Below are positions 41,615-48,066 of a DNA stretch of 48,562 nucleotides, one piece after another. This DNA is from Enterococcus florum (GTDB taxonomy: Bacteria; Bacillota; Bacilli; Lactobacillales; Enterococcaceae). The position numbers and the translations under genes are program-made. The stretch covers positions 1 through 48,562 of the forward strand of contig NZ_BJCC01000003.1 in NCBI RefSeq assembly GCF_004309355.1, given 5' to 3'. Each line of letters starts with the position of its first letter. The stretch's first letter is position 1. Under the pieces are notes generated by a model. The model was not told the origin of the DNA and searched no databases. It worked only from the letters and a program-made list of their open reading frames with translations.

Positions 41615-44302
41615 ATGGGAAAACCTTACATTTGTGGATCAGATGCACAGCGACCAACTGTTCCAGCAGAATGCGATCATGATTATATTTTTGTTCCGAT
41701 CACAAAATTGAATGACGTGAAAAAACCTGACCGCAACCATGCCTATGTTTTGCCTAACAACGAGGCTTATATCTTGAGTAACGATGGAACCCGACTTGTT
41801 CCGCTAGTAAAATCTACAGGCGGTAATGAGCAAATCCAGGTCGATTGGAAACAACTCAATGAAAACCAAGTCGATTTTATTAACAATAAGCCTTTTCAAG
41901 AGGTAGGCTATGGATTGACGGTGACTGCAAGTAAAGATCTTGCTTTTGATCCAGCAGTTTTCATTCAAAGTACCCATGTTCGTGTTATCTTATCCCCACA
42001 CGCAAATGATTTAACAATCAGTTTATACACGCCTTTTTCAGATTTTGCTGGGCAGCATGTGTATGCAAGAGTAGTTTCAACAGAAGTCTTAGTTATTACG
42101 GAATGGACTGTTGTCAGTGGTGCTCGGATTCAAAAAAGCATTCCTTTAGACTCATTAAATTTAACCAAGGGTTTATCTGTTGCATTCTTTATGAAAATTG
42201 ATGGCGTGGAAAAATGTCTTGGATATTATAATTCTAGCTCAGTTTTAAAGGATTGGATGGAAGATAATAATGTTTTGGGAATCCGTAACCGGCCTTTTAA
42301 AACGATCGGCGATGGGCTAGAAGTCATTAACAATGAATTAAAAACAACAGAGGATTACAGGCGAATCAATTTGCGTGTGATTGATATGCCTCATAAGGAT
42401 TATGTTGAATTTGCGGTGATTGGTTTAGATGAAAAGTTTAAAAATGATCTGTATCTTTTCATTAATTCAAAAACCGAATATAAACAGGATTTTACAGATT
42501 TCAATATCTATAAAGACAATCCGTCCTCCAATAAATTCTATTTTAACTTGCCACGCTCAGAAATTAAAAACGGGTATGAATATTCTGTCGCATTGAGACG
42601 TAAATCTGATGACTTAGGAATCGATTTTTATAGTGCTGTCAATTGCGTTTCGGACTGGTCTAGTAAATCTAGCCATCAGATTTTAAACAAACCATTTGAA
42701 GGGATCGGGCAAGGAATTATGCTAGATCCAAATAAAGATTTGACGATTGATTTCAACCTGTTTAACGATCTAGTCACGATTGATGAACTATTCAAATTAA
42801 TGGCAGGAGAAAAAATTAGACGACGTTTCCGTTTCGATTTTCGGGATAAAGTTAGCGCTAGTCTTTCTGAGAATCCATTACTTTACGAACGAACAGACGG
42901 TAAAGAATTAAGACCACCTATCATCAGAAAAACTGAGAACGCTCAGCTTAACTACGATCGCATTAAGTCTCTTGATAATACTCTTGATACAATGTCTTTA
43001 CTTGCCGAAAATGATATGCGTCAAATCTCTTTTAGTGTGCCGGTAGCACATGCATTAGAAAAATTCTACCCATCCGTTCACAAAGCTTTAAGTGGAAATA
43101 TTCTTAAAAAAATCAAAGCTAAAACAACAAAGATTGAAAGTAATATTCACGGTTACGGTGAAGGTGCTGCAGGAAATCTATTTGGTTATGGACTATGGAC
43201 TGGTGATCAATTCGAAGTGATCGAGCACGCTGAAAATAGAGTAGCAAAATTGAGCTTCAAAAAAGAAGATCGATCTTCTTTTGATCAAATTCTTGGTGAG
43301 GATGCTACGTTACATTTTATTGGTTATGCTGGAGCATCGGATGGAGTCGCTCGATCACGAACTCTTGTCGATTACGTTGATTTTTACATTGAGTTGGAAT
43401 TTAAGCTAGATGATTTTTTACCAAACAGTCGCTATTTAAAGCACAATTTCTTTAAATCATCACCGACTAGAACTTTACTCGATCGGAATAACAAAAAAAT
43501 GGTTTGCTCAGTTTATACAGACGATCCACAGTATGCTGCCGAAAATTGCGAGCTACATGTTACAAGTGGATCAACGTTTATTGAGTCAGACTGGACAATT
43601 AAAAATGACCGAATTGAGGTAGAGGTTCCGTTTGAAAAAATGGATCTCACGCGTGGCATTTACACCGTATTTAGAGAGAAAAAGTCACAGTACGCTTTTG
43701 GTTATTACAACACAACAAACTATTCAACGGATTGGTTGGCTGATGATCGGGTATTTGGGGTATATAATCGTCCATTTAAAACTATTGGAGAAGGATTACT
43801 GGTGAAAGATGGCGAATTAATTGCATCGTCTAAAAAAATCTCAGTTTCTGCTTATTCAGAAGTCATCTCTCCTGATATGTCTTCAAAATATTCTGTGGTA
43901 CTCAGAGGTAGCGATGATTTTGTACCTGTAGGACGAATCGGGCTTTATAAGACTACGATCCCAACAGAAAAACTTTTCAAGCCATATCGAGTAAACTTCC
44001 CAAATACAGAATTTAACTACTATTTAGCTTCGTCAAGCAATATGATTCCGCAAGGTTTTATCAATATTATCGAGACAGACGGGAGTACAACGCAAGCGAT
44101 CGGACAATTTAAAATAATGAACACTGACGAAAAGGAGCTCTCTTTCGAGCTTTTCGGTGTTTATCGCATAACGCAAAACATCGGTAGTAGTAGAAATATT
44201 TTGAGCGACACTTATAATGCAGATTCCTATGGTGAGCCTAGCAAAATCATTATTGAGGGTGGGCAACACCTGTTTTTTGTTGATGGGATGAAAAAGTTAT
44301 GA
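41615..44302 (+). CDS. Second receptor-binding fibre or tip protein
   Basis: An 895-aa protein whose first 60 residues match the long fibre (DVKKPDRNHAYVLPNNEAYI), so both should attach at equivalent baseplate sites. Two or more internal copies of a unit containing VLGIRNRPFKTIGDGLEVIN, ILNKPFEGIGQGIMLDPNKD and VFGVYNRPFKTIGEGLLVKD mark the joints. A unique central domain at about 400-600 includes FYPSVHKALSGNILKKIKAK and may be an SGNH-like or carbohydrate-binding part, though no catalytic motif is certain. It is probably the alternative host-range protein. Confidence 0.7.
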   Translation: MGKPYICGSDAQRPTVPAECDHDYIFVPITKLNDVKKPDRNHAYVLPNNEAYILSNDGTRLVPLVKSTGGNEQIQVDWKQLNENQVDFINNKPFQEVGYGLTVTASKDLAFDPAVFIQSTHVRVILSPHANDLTISLYTPFSDFAGQHVYARVVSTEVLVITEWTVVSGARIQKSIPLDSLNLTKGLSVAFFMKIDGVEKCLGYYNSSSVLKDWMEDNNVLGIRNRPFKTIGDGLEVINNELKTTEDYRRINLRVIDMPHKDYVEFAVIGLDEKFKNDLYLFINSKTEYKQDFTDFNIYKDNPSSNKFYFNLPRSEIKNGYEYSVALRRKSDDLGIDFYSAVNCVSDWSSKSSHQILNKPFEGIGQGIMLDPNKDLTIDFNLFNDLVTIDELFKLMAGEKIRRRFRFDFRDKVSASLSENPLLYERTDGKELRPPIIRKTENAQLNYDRIKSLDNTLDTMSLLAENDMRQISFSVPVAHALEKFYPSVHKALSGNILKKIKAKTTKIESNIHGYGEGAAGNLFGYGLWTGDQFEVIEHAENRVAKLSFKKEDRSSFDQILGEDATLHFIGYAGASDGVARSRTLVDYVDFYIELEFKLDDFLPNSRYLKHNFFKSSPTRTLLDRNNKKMVCSVYTDDPQYAAENCELHVTSGSTFIESDWTIKNDRIEVEVPFEKMDLTRGIYTVFREKKSQYAFGYYNTTNYSTDWLADDRVFGVYNRPFKTIGEGLLVKDGELIASSKKISVSAYSEVISPDMSSKYSVVLRGSDDFVPVGRIGLYKTTIPTEKLFKPYRVNFPNTEFNYYLASSSNMIPQGFINIIETDGSTTQAIGQFKIMNTDEKELSFELFGVYRITQNIGSSRNILSDTYNADSYGEPSKIIIEGGQHLFFVDGMKKL

Positions 44303-44362
44303 GAAAACCAAGGACGCTCAATAGACTGTTCTTTTTTTATACATTTGGAGAGAAGGTGAAGT

Positions 44363-44740
44363 ATGGCAAATGAGATCGTCGACTCGATGGAGAGAACACA
44401 AAAAATGCTGGAAAGAGCACACGAAAAGGAAATGATCTTTTTGGTGCTCTTTGTTTGCGTCCTCGTTGCGCTTGGATGGATTTTGTGGAAGGCAATCCAA
44501 ACGATTGAACTAACACGGAAGGAAAGCAAGACTGAGCGTGAAAAAATGCAGGATGAACGAACAAAATTTCTTGAAGTTCTATCAGAGGAACAGCACTTAG
44601 TCAAGGAACAACATGAAATGATCAAAAGCGAAAAAGTCATTTTGGAAAAAGTTGTTGATTCAGTAGGAAATATCGATCGGAAAGTTGATTTGATCCTTGT
44701 TAAAAGTGGTTTGGATTCTCAGAGAAAGGACGGTGATTAA
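44363..44740 (+). CDS. Membrane coiled-coil protein of the lysis cassette
   Basis: A 125-aa protein with one membrane segment (IFLVLFVCVLVALGWILWKA, about residues 25-44). A long coiled coil follows (KEREKMQ-like, then SEKVILEKVVDSVGNIDRKV). It resembles XhlA-type lysis accessory proteins in layout. ATG follows AGAGAAGGTGAAGT, and its stop is directly followed by the holin start. Confidence 0.65.
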   Translation: MANEIVDSMERTQKMLERAHEKEMIFLVLFVCVLVALGWILWKAIQTIELTRKESKTEREKMQDERTKFLEVLSEEQHLVKEQHEMIKSEKVILEKVVDSVGNIDRKVDLILVKSGLDSQRKDGD

Positions 44741-44950
44741 ATGAAATTACCAAACAAGTATTACGATATTCTAAAATGGATCGTTCTAATTGTCATGCCT
44801 GCTTCGGCCGTTTTAGTTGAACATCTGGGAAACATTTTAGGGTGGCAATACACGGACATGACTGTGCAAATTGTAAATGCTTTCACTGTTTTTTTAGGTG
44901 TGACACTAGGATTGTCGAACATAAATTATAAGAATGGAGGTGAGGAATAG
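44741..44950 (+). CDS. Holin, Dp-1-like
   Basis: A 69-aa holin. It begins MKLPNKYYDILKWIVLIVMP, the typical start of Dp-1-type holins, and has a second membrane segment NAFTVFLGVTLGLSNI. It should form the membrane pores that release the endolysin. ATG follows the upstream gene stop after GGACGGTGATTAA; its TAG overlaps the GTG start of the endolysin. Confidence 0.88.
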   Translation: MKLPNKYYDILKWIVLIVMPASAVLVEHLGNILGWQYTDMTVQIVNAFTVFLGVTLGLSNINYKNGGEE

Positions 44951-45678
44951 TGCTACCAATTCAAAGAAGGATCAGTGCTTACAATCACTACAATTACAAT
45001 TCAACCACGTACATTATCATCCACGATGTGGGTACTCGGTCAACGGCGAAAAATAACGTCGATTACTTTTTTGGAGGCGAAAGATATGCCTCAGCACATT
45101 ATTTCGTCGACGATACGTCCATCTGGCAAAGTGTGGAAGATTTCCACGGAGCTTACCATGTTGGCGATGGTAACGGAATCTACGGCATTTCAAATGTTAA
45201 TTCCATCGGAATTGAAATGTGTTTGCCAACTGGTGTGGTCACTGCTCAAACGGAACAGAATACCATCGAATTGACCAAATATCTCATGAAAAAGTACAAC
45301 ATTCCAATCAGCCGAGTGGTACGACACTACGATGCATCACGAAAGAATTGTCCAGCACAATTCAACCTAGATGGCAAATGGACCCGCTGGAATGTGTTTA
45401 AAGCTAAATTGGCGGGAGCAAGCACACCAAGTCAGAATACGACTCAAAATCAAAATACTAAACCAAAAAAGAAAAGAGGAGAAATTATGTTACTATTTAG
45501 ACCAGTTGATTCACCAAATGTTTACTTGTTGGTAGGAAACCAATACACCCATGTGAAAAATGAAAAGCACTTAGAACGAGTGAAAGTTATGATGAAGCAG
45601 GCGGGATATGACACTCATATCCACACCGACCTTGATCAAATCTCGTACATTAAGAAAGTTGCTACTGAAAAGAAATAG
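44950..45678 (+). CDS. Endolysin, N-acetylmuramoyl-L-alanine amidase
   Basis: A 242-aa endolysin. Residues 15-150 are an Amidase_2 domain with zinc ligands H25 (YIIIHDVGT), H126 (VRHYDASRKNC) and C134, and E89 in IGIEM. A threonine/asparagine-rich linker (about 158-172) leads to a small cell-wall-binding domain (about 180-242). An internal ribosome site before M180 makes the latter alone, as in E. faecalis phage lysins such as Lys170. The start is GTG overlapping the holin stop (TAGTG). Confidence 0.92.
   Translation: MLPIQRRISAYNHYNYNSTTYIIIHDVGTRSTAKNNVDYFFGGERYASAHYFVDDTSIWQSVEDFHGAYHVGDGNGIYGISNVNSIGIEMCLPTGVVTAQTEQNTIELTKYLMKKYNIPISRVVRHYDASRKNCPAQFNLDGKWTRWNVFKAKLAGASTPSQNTTQNQNTKPKKKRGEIMLLFRPVDSPNVYLLVGNQYTHVKNEKHLERVKVMMKQAGYDTHIHTDLDQISYIKKVATEKK
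45487..45678 (+). CDS. Internal product: cell-wall-binding domain of the endolysin
   Basis: AAGAGGAGAAATT precedes an in-frame ATG (codon 180 of the endolysin). The 63-aa product (MLLFRPVDSPNVYLLVGNQY onward) is just the binding domain. In the known two-product enterococcal endolysins, extra copies assemble with the full-length chain and raise wall binding. Confidence 0.75.
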   Translation: MLLFRPVDSPNVYLLVGNQYTHVKNEKHLERVKVMMKQAGYDTHIHTDLDQISYIKKVATEKK

Positions 45679-45680
45679 AC

Positions 45681-45718
45681 AAAAACAGACCCTCAGCCTT
45701 AATTGGTTGAGGGTTTTT
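45681..45718. terminator. Bidirectional terminator after the endolysin; T1 of the cassettes
   Basis: CCCTCAGCC and GGTTGAGGG form a 9-pair stem (one G-T) around TTAATT, with TTTTT after it on the plus strand and a matching AAAAA before it. It stops the late operon on one side and the first cassette on the other. The last codons of protein C1 lie in this stem. Confidence 0.85.
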
Positions 45719-45923
45719 CTTGCTTAGCCAAGTAATCCACAAAATCATCAAGAGATTTATGGGCAGCCTTAGCCAAAAGAATCACAGTACCAATTTTTAC
45801 ATTTCTCCAATCTTTCGAATTACTCAAACGTGTCAGACTACTAGGAGTAATCTTTGTTGCTTTAGCAACTTTGTAATTGCTAGTAAATCCAAAGTCAATT
45901 TTGTATTGATCGAACCAATTCAA
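45699..45923 (-). CDS. Cassette 1 protein C1: small HTH protein
   Basis: A 74-aa protein with an XRE-like helix-turn-helix: GFTSNYKVAKATKITPSSLT, then RLSNSKDWRNVKIGTVILLA. The N-terminal text NWFDQYK is typical of a group of small regulators of Lactobacillales. I chose TTG 45923 with AGGTG at 6 bases; a GTG at 45932 abuts the B1 stop codon and is an alternative. The C-terminal tail KPSTN is encoded in the terminator stem. It is the probable regulator of its own cassette (inference). Confidence 0.72.
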   Translation of the reverse strand: MNWFDQYKIDFGFTSNYKVAKATKITPSSLTRLSNSKDWRNVKIGTVILLAKAAHKSLDDFVDYLAKQEKPSTN

Positions 45924-45932
45924 AATAAACAC

Positions 45933-46025
45933 CTACTTAATTTTCTTATAGTACATATACCGAAAGGCAGTAACAATGACAGAAATGATCGAGAGTAGCA
46001 GCAACAAGTCAACTGTTTTTTTCAT
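45933..46025 (-). CDS. Cassette 1 peptide B1: 30-aa membrane peptide
   Basis: A 30-residue peptide with one hydrophobic segment (VDLLLLLSIISVIVTAF) followed by a basic tail (RYMYYKKIK). It has no clear ribosome site. Its stop codon lies right before the alternative start of C1. Size and shape fit type I toxin or holin-like peptides. Confidence 0.55.
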   Translation of the reverse strand: MKKTVDLLLLLSIISVIVTAFRYMYYKKIK

Positions 46026-46033
46026 AAAATATA

Positions 46034-46072
46034 TGCTAGAATGAAGGTAGAGAAGGGGTTAACCCCCTCTAC
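46034..46072 (+). promoter_or_regulatory. Cassette 1 antisense -10 box and hairpin
   Basis: TGC-TAGAAT (extended -10, one base off TATAAT) at 46034-46042 is followed by the stem GTAGAG/CTCTAC enclosing GGGGTTAACCCC (46047-46072). The hairpin includes the stop codon of A1. The same box and hairpin recur at the same place in all four cassettes. Confidence 0.5.
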
Positions 46073-46193
46073 GCTTCTTTTGAAGTTCTAGCTTCTTTAT
46101 GTCGCTTTCATATTTAGCTTTCGTTCCACTGTGCCAAAGTTGACGGGCTGTTATGAAGGCGATTATTGAAGCTATTATTTTTTCTTCTAGCAT
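46059..46193 (-). CDS. Cassette 1 peptide A1: 44-aa peptide
   Basis: A 44-residue peptide with a hydrophobic N-terminal part (MLEEKIIASIIAFITARQLW) and a strongly charged C-terminus (DIKKLELQKKRRGG). AAAGGGGTGAGAAAT precedes the ATG. It is the first gene downstream of promoter P1. A type I toxin or signal-like peptide is possible. Nothing is known of it. Confidence 0.62.
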   Translation of the reverse strand: MLEEKIIASIIAFITARQLWHSGTKAKYESDIKKLELQKKRRGG

Positions 46194-46218
46194 ATTTCTC
46201 ACCCCTTTCTATACTCTT

Positions 46219-46247
46219 ATTATAATACGCATTGCGTATTATGTCAA
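46219..46247 (-). promoter_or_regulatory. Cassette 1 promoter P1 with palindrome
   Basis: Minus strand TTGACA and TATAAT 17 bases apart. A perfect palindrome with 10-base arms (ATAATACGCA and TGCGTATTAT around one base, 46222-46242) overlaps both promoter boxes, so a bound protein would block the promoter. Confidence 0.8.
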
Positions 46248-46279
46248 TGGTTTTTCTTATTAAATCAGCAATTATTTTC

Positions 46280-46317
46280 AAAAAACCTTCATCAAATTAA
46301 GATGAAGGTTTTCTTTT
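46280..46317. terminator. Bidirectional terminator T2 of cassette 2
   Basis: AACCTTCATC and GATGAAGGTT form a perfect 10-bp stem around a 7-base loop, with T-runs on both sides. The last codons of C2 lie in the stem (tail KPSS). The sequence differs from the other three terminators, but the role is the same. Confidence 0.85.
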
Positions 46318-46512
46318 CGCTTTGATTTGTCTGTTTAATTCATCAATTGCTTCTTTGGTAACGATATATTCCTTACCGAATTTCCGAATGGAACCAGCAG
46401 GAAATCTATTTGGATACTTTGCATAAATTTGTCGAATGTAACTAGCCTCTTTACCTAAAAGTTTAGATGCTTCCGCACCAGTAAAGATTTCAAGATTATC
46501 TAAATTGACCAT
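46297..46512 (-). CDS. Cassette 2 protein C2: small MerR-like HTH protein
   Basis: A 71-aa protein starting at ATG 46512 behind GGAGTGGTTTG. It has an excisionase/MerR-like HTH: FTGAEASKLLGKEASYIRQI, then YAKYPNRFPAGSIRKFGKEY, then IVTKEAIDELNRQI. It is homologous to C3: both share F-x-x-A-S, then P-x-x-F, I-x-x-x-G-x-E and a final I-D/E helix. A DNA-binding role at P2 is the simplest idea. Confidence 0.75.
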   Translation of the reverse strand: MVNLDNLEIFTGAEASKLLGKEASYIRQIYAKYPNRFPAGSIRKFGKEYIVTKEAIDELNRQIKAKRKPSS

Positions 46513-46522
46513 CAAACCACTC

Positions 46523-46660
46523 CTATCTAAGCCAAATAAACCACACAATCAAAGTAATGAACACAATCCAACCGACAAGCGCCTTCCAGTCAAACTTTAT
46601 TCTTTCTAACGTGAATGATAGTTTACCCTTGCGCCATTGCTTCTTTTCGCCAATTTTCAT
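46523..46660 (-). CDS. Cassette 2 peptide B2: 45-aa membrane peptide
   Basis: A 45-residue peptide with a basic N-terminus (MKIGEKKQWRKGK) and one C-terminal membrane segment (WKALVGWIVFITLIVWFIWL). Its stop codon lies 10 bases before the C2 start. No good ribosome site is visible. Confidence 0.55.
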   Translation of the reverse strand: MKIGEKKQWRKGKLSFTLERIKFDWKALVGWIVFITLIVWFIWLR

Positions 46661-46675
46661 AACAACCACAAGATA

Positions 46676-46724
46676 TGCTATAATGGTTATACATAGAGAA
46701 GCTAGGGGAGTTAATCCCCCCAGC
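46676..46724 (+). promoter_or_regulatory. Cassette 2 antisense -10 box and hairpin
   Basis: TGCTATAAT (46676-46684) is a perfect extended -10 box on the plus strand; TTCATA 17 bases upstream is a weak -35. The hairpin GCT-A-GGGG / CCCC-CC-AGC (46701-46724) follows and contains the A2 stop codon. Confidence 0.55.
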
Positions 46725-46815
46725 TCACTTTGATGGAGAACTTGAAAATTAGAAGATTGATTTCGAACCCAACTTCTGTTTTCTTTGTTCTCTTTTTTCT
46801 ATGTTTCCATTTCAT
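46711..46815 (-). CDS. Cassette 2 peptide A2: 34-aa basic peptide
   Basis: A 34-residue peptide: very basic N-terminus (MKWKHRKKRTKKTE), then an alternating hydrophobic segment (VGFEINLLIFKFSIKVSWG). The ribosome site GAAAGGAGTCTGAT is strong, and it is the first gene after P2. Function is unknown. Confidence 0.62.
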   Translation of the reverse strand: MKWKHRKKRTKKTEVGFEINLLIFKFSIKVSWGD

Positions 46816-46870
46816 ATCAGACTCCTTTCGTTTGTTGTTAAGGGTGTTTCTTATCTCCCTTACATCTATT

Positions 46871-46899
46871 ATAATACACTATATAGTGTATAAAGTCAA
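46871..46899 (-). promoter_or_regulatory. Cassette 2 promoter P2 with palindrome
   Basis: Minus strand TTGACT and TATTAT 17 bases apart; a TATAAT follows three bases later. The perfect 18-base palindrome built on ATACACTAT and ATAGTGTAT (46874-46891) lies between the boxes. It is different in sequence from the palindromes of the other cassettes. Confidence 0.8.
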
Positions 46900-47004
46900 T
46901 AGCTTTTTAGCATCAAATCAATTTTTCTCCGAAAAAATTCTTCGAAAAAGTGCTAGAAATTAAACAAAAGCAGATCCTCAACCTTAATCGGTTGAGGGTT
47001 TTTT
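46895..47004. repeat. Junction repeat R1 of the cassette array
   Basis: A roughly 110-base segment that starts at GTCAATAG of the promoter and runs through TTTTTCTCCGAAAAA, CTTCGAAAAAG and GAAATTAAACAAAA to the terminator. It recurs with high identity at 47579 and 48251. It joins the promoter of one unit to the terminator of the next. Confidence 0.75.
46967..47004. terminator. Bidirectional terminator T3 of cassette 3
   Basis: CCTCAACC and GGTTGAGG (8 perfect pairs) around TTAATC, followed by GTTTTTT on the plus strand and AAAACC-type sequence on the minus strand. The C3 stop codon lies in the loop, and the tail KPSTD is encoded by the stem. Confidence 0.85.
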
Positions 47005-47223
47005 GGGATTGCGAAGTTTCGCTTTTTTCACATAATAGTCGATACCTTCTTGCGAGATAATGTTTTCCCTACCAATGTGCATGATAGTGTCCTTATGAAA
47101 CCAGTCTGGATGCCTTTTAAACATTTGGTTAAAATAGTTTGGTTGCTTTTCTAACTTTAAACTAGCGTCCTTAAAGGTGTAGAGGTACTCTCTAATTTCA
47201 GTAAGATTGCATTCTATTTTCAT
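46984..47223 (-). CDS. Cassette 3 protein C3: small MerR-like HTH protein
   Basis: A 79-aa protein from ATG 47223 with GGAAAGGAAAAAAGG in front. It is homologous to C2: FKDASLKLEKQPNYFNQMFK, RHPDWFHKDTIMHIGRENII, then SQEGIDYYVKKAKL. Longer starts upstream are less likely. The same family at the same place in two adjacent cassettes with different operators is the main argument for cassette-specific regulation. Confidence 0.75.
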   Translation of the reverse strand: MKIECNLTEIREYLYTFKDASLKLEKQPNYFNQMFKRHPDWFHKDTIMHIGRENIISQEGIDYYVKKAKLRNPKKPSTD

Positions 47224-47224
47224 A

Positions 47225-47380
47225 CTACCTTTTTTCCTTTCCAATATCACGTACTAAAAGAACTATAACAATCACATTGACAATTGATGATAAAAATTCG
47301 TTAGGCTTTCCTGCAATCGTTAGAACGAGACTGGCGACAACAAGTAAAAGTGCTACGATATAGATAGATTTCATTTTCAT
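47225..47380 (-). CDS. Cassette 3 peptide B3: 51-aa membrane peptide
   Basis: A 51-residue peptide with two hydrophobic segments (IYIVALLLVVASLVLTIAG and FLSSIVNVIVIVLLVRD) and a basic end. It stops one base before the C3 start. Ribosome site weak. The two-span shape differs from the other B peptides. Confidence 0.55.
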   Translation of the reverse strand: MKMKSIYIVALLLVVASLVLTIAGKPNEFLSSIVNVIVIVLLVRDIGKEKR

Positions 47381-47389
47381 AATACTTCA

Positions 47390-47426
47390 TGCTATAATGA
47401 ACATATAGAGAGGGGCTAAGCCCCTC
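47390..47426 (+). promoter_or_regulatory. Cassette 3 antisense -10 box and hairpin
   Basis: TGCTATAAT at 47390-47398, then GAGGGGC-TAA-GCCCCTC (47410-47426), a perfect 7-bp hairpin. It lies just outside the A3 stop codon. Confidence 0.55.
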
Positions 47427-47430
47427 ATGG

Positions 47431-47529
47431 TTAGTCGTCTGACTTGTTTTCTAGGATTTTCTTTAGTAGCCACACACTACTTAAGAATTTGAAAACGATG
47501 TCGACGGCTTTTTCTATATCTTCTAGCAT
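47431..47529 (-). CDS. Cassette 3 peptide A3: 32-aa peptide
   Basis: A 32-residue peptide (MLEDIEKAVDIVFKFLSSVW, then a basic-acidic tail). It forms an amphipathic or membrane-active helix. It starts with MLE like A1, behind AGAAAGGAGCTGAAGAA. Reminiscent of Fst-type toxins in size only. Confidence 0.6.
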   Translation of the reverse strand: MLEDIEKAVDIVFKFLSSVWLLKKILENKSDD

Positions 47530-47554
47530 TTCTTCAGCTCCTTTCTATATTTAT

Positions 47555-47583
47555 ATTATATACTCTAGAATATATTAAGTCAA
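47555..47583 (-). promoter_or_regulatory. Cassette 3 promoter P3 with palindrome
   Basis: Minus strand TTGACT and TATAAT 17 bases apart, with a near-perfect 18-base palindrome (ATATACTCTAGAATATAT, one mismatched pair, 47558-47575) in between. Confidence 0.78.
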
Positions 47584-47687
47584 TAGTTTTTCAGCATTCC
47601 ATCAATTTTTCTCCGAAAAAAGTCTTCGAAAAAGAACTAGAAATTAAACAAAAACAGACCCTCAGCCTTAATCGGTTGAGGTTTTTT
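47579..47687. repeat. Junction repeat R2 of the cassette array
   Basis: Second copy of the roughly 110-base junction, 684 bases after R1. It contains the same TTTTTCTCCGAAAAA, CTTCGAAAAAG and terminator sequences with few differences. Confidence 0.75.
47651..47687. terminator. Bidirectional terminator T4 of cassette 4
   Basis: CCTCAGCC and GGTTGAGG around TTAATC, followed by TTTTTT on the plus strand. It ends cassette 4 on the minus strand and, in the other direction, the antisense RNA from cassette 3. The C4 stop lies in the loop. Confidence 0.85.
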
Positions 47688-47892
47688 CTGTTTGTAATTC
47701 GTTCTCTCTTTCAGCAATCAATTGTTTCATTTCCTGTAAGTCTTCAACCTTGGCTTTCTTTATAAAGGAACGTGCATTTCTTCTTCCGTTCATGTAGTTT
47801 CGATGAGCTCTTTTTTCTTCATCGGTACTGATTCTTTTTCTGTATTCTTGACTTGCTTTTATTTGAGACGAAGGCGTTTTGTAATCTGACAT
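47668..47892 (-). CDS. Cassette 4 protein C4: small helical protein
   Basis: A 74-aa protein from ATG 47892 behind TAGGAGTTGCTGCAA. It is not related to C1-C3: MSDYKTPSSQIKASQEYRKR, then NYMNGRRNARSFIKKAKVED, then LQEMKQLIAERENELQTEK. Similar short proteins are found in Lactobacillales plasmids and phages; a ribbon-helix-helix-like DNA-binding role is possible. Its tail KTSTD is also encoded by the terminator stem. Confidence 0.7.
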   Translation of the reverse strand: MSDYKTPSSQIKASQEYRKRISTDEEKRAHRNYMNGRRNARSFIKKAKVEDLQEMKQLIAERENELQTEKTSTD

Positions 47893-47904
47893 TTGCAGCA
47901 ACTC

Positions 47905-47997
47905 CTATTTGATTAGTATTGTGATAAGTCTTAGTATCAGTGAAATGACACCAAGTACAACAGCAGCTTTCAGATAGCGTTCAGAGCGTTTACTCAT
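47905..47997 (-). CDS. Cassette 4 peptide B4: 30-aa membrane peptide
   Basis: A 30-residue peptide (MSKRSERYLKAAVVLGVISL, then ILRLITILIK) with a basic N-terminus and one membrane segment. Unlike B1-B3 it has a very good ribosome site (TGGAGGTGCTTGAAAA). It stops 12 bases before the C4 start. Confidence 0.65.
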   Translation of the reverse strand: MSKRSERYLKAAVVLGVISLILRLITILIK

Positions 47998-48017
47998 TTT
48001 TCAAGCACCTCCATTTG

Positions 48018-48066
48018 TGCTATAATTATACCAGATAGAGAGGGGAGAAACTCTCCCTCTCTCTAC
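48018..48066 (+). promoter_or_regulatory. Cassette 4 antisense -10 box and hairpin
   Basis: TGCTATAAT at 48018-48026, with TTTTCA 17 bases upstream as a weak -35. The following stem of GAGAGGGGAG with CTCTCCCTCTC (about 48036-48064) lies just before the A4 stop codon. Confidence 0.55.

Noticed and set aside
46730-46963. Plus-strand reading frame of 77 codons with hydrophobic residues, antisense to A2.
   Set aside because: It has no ribosome site, covers the A2 gene and promoter P2, and its hydrophobic character comes from the complement of a lysine-rich reading.
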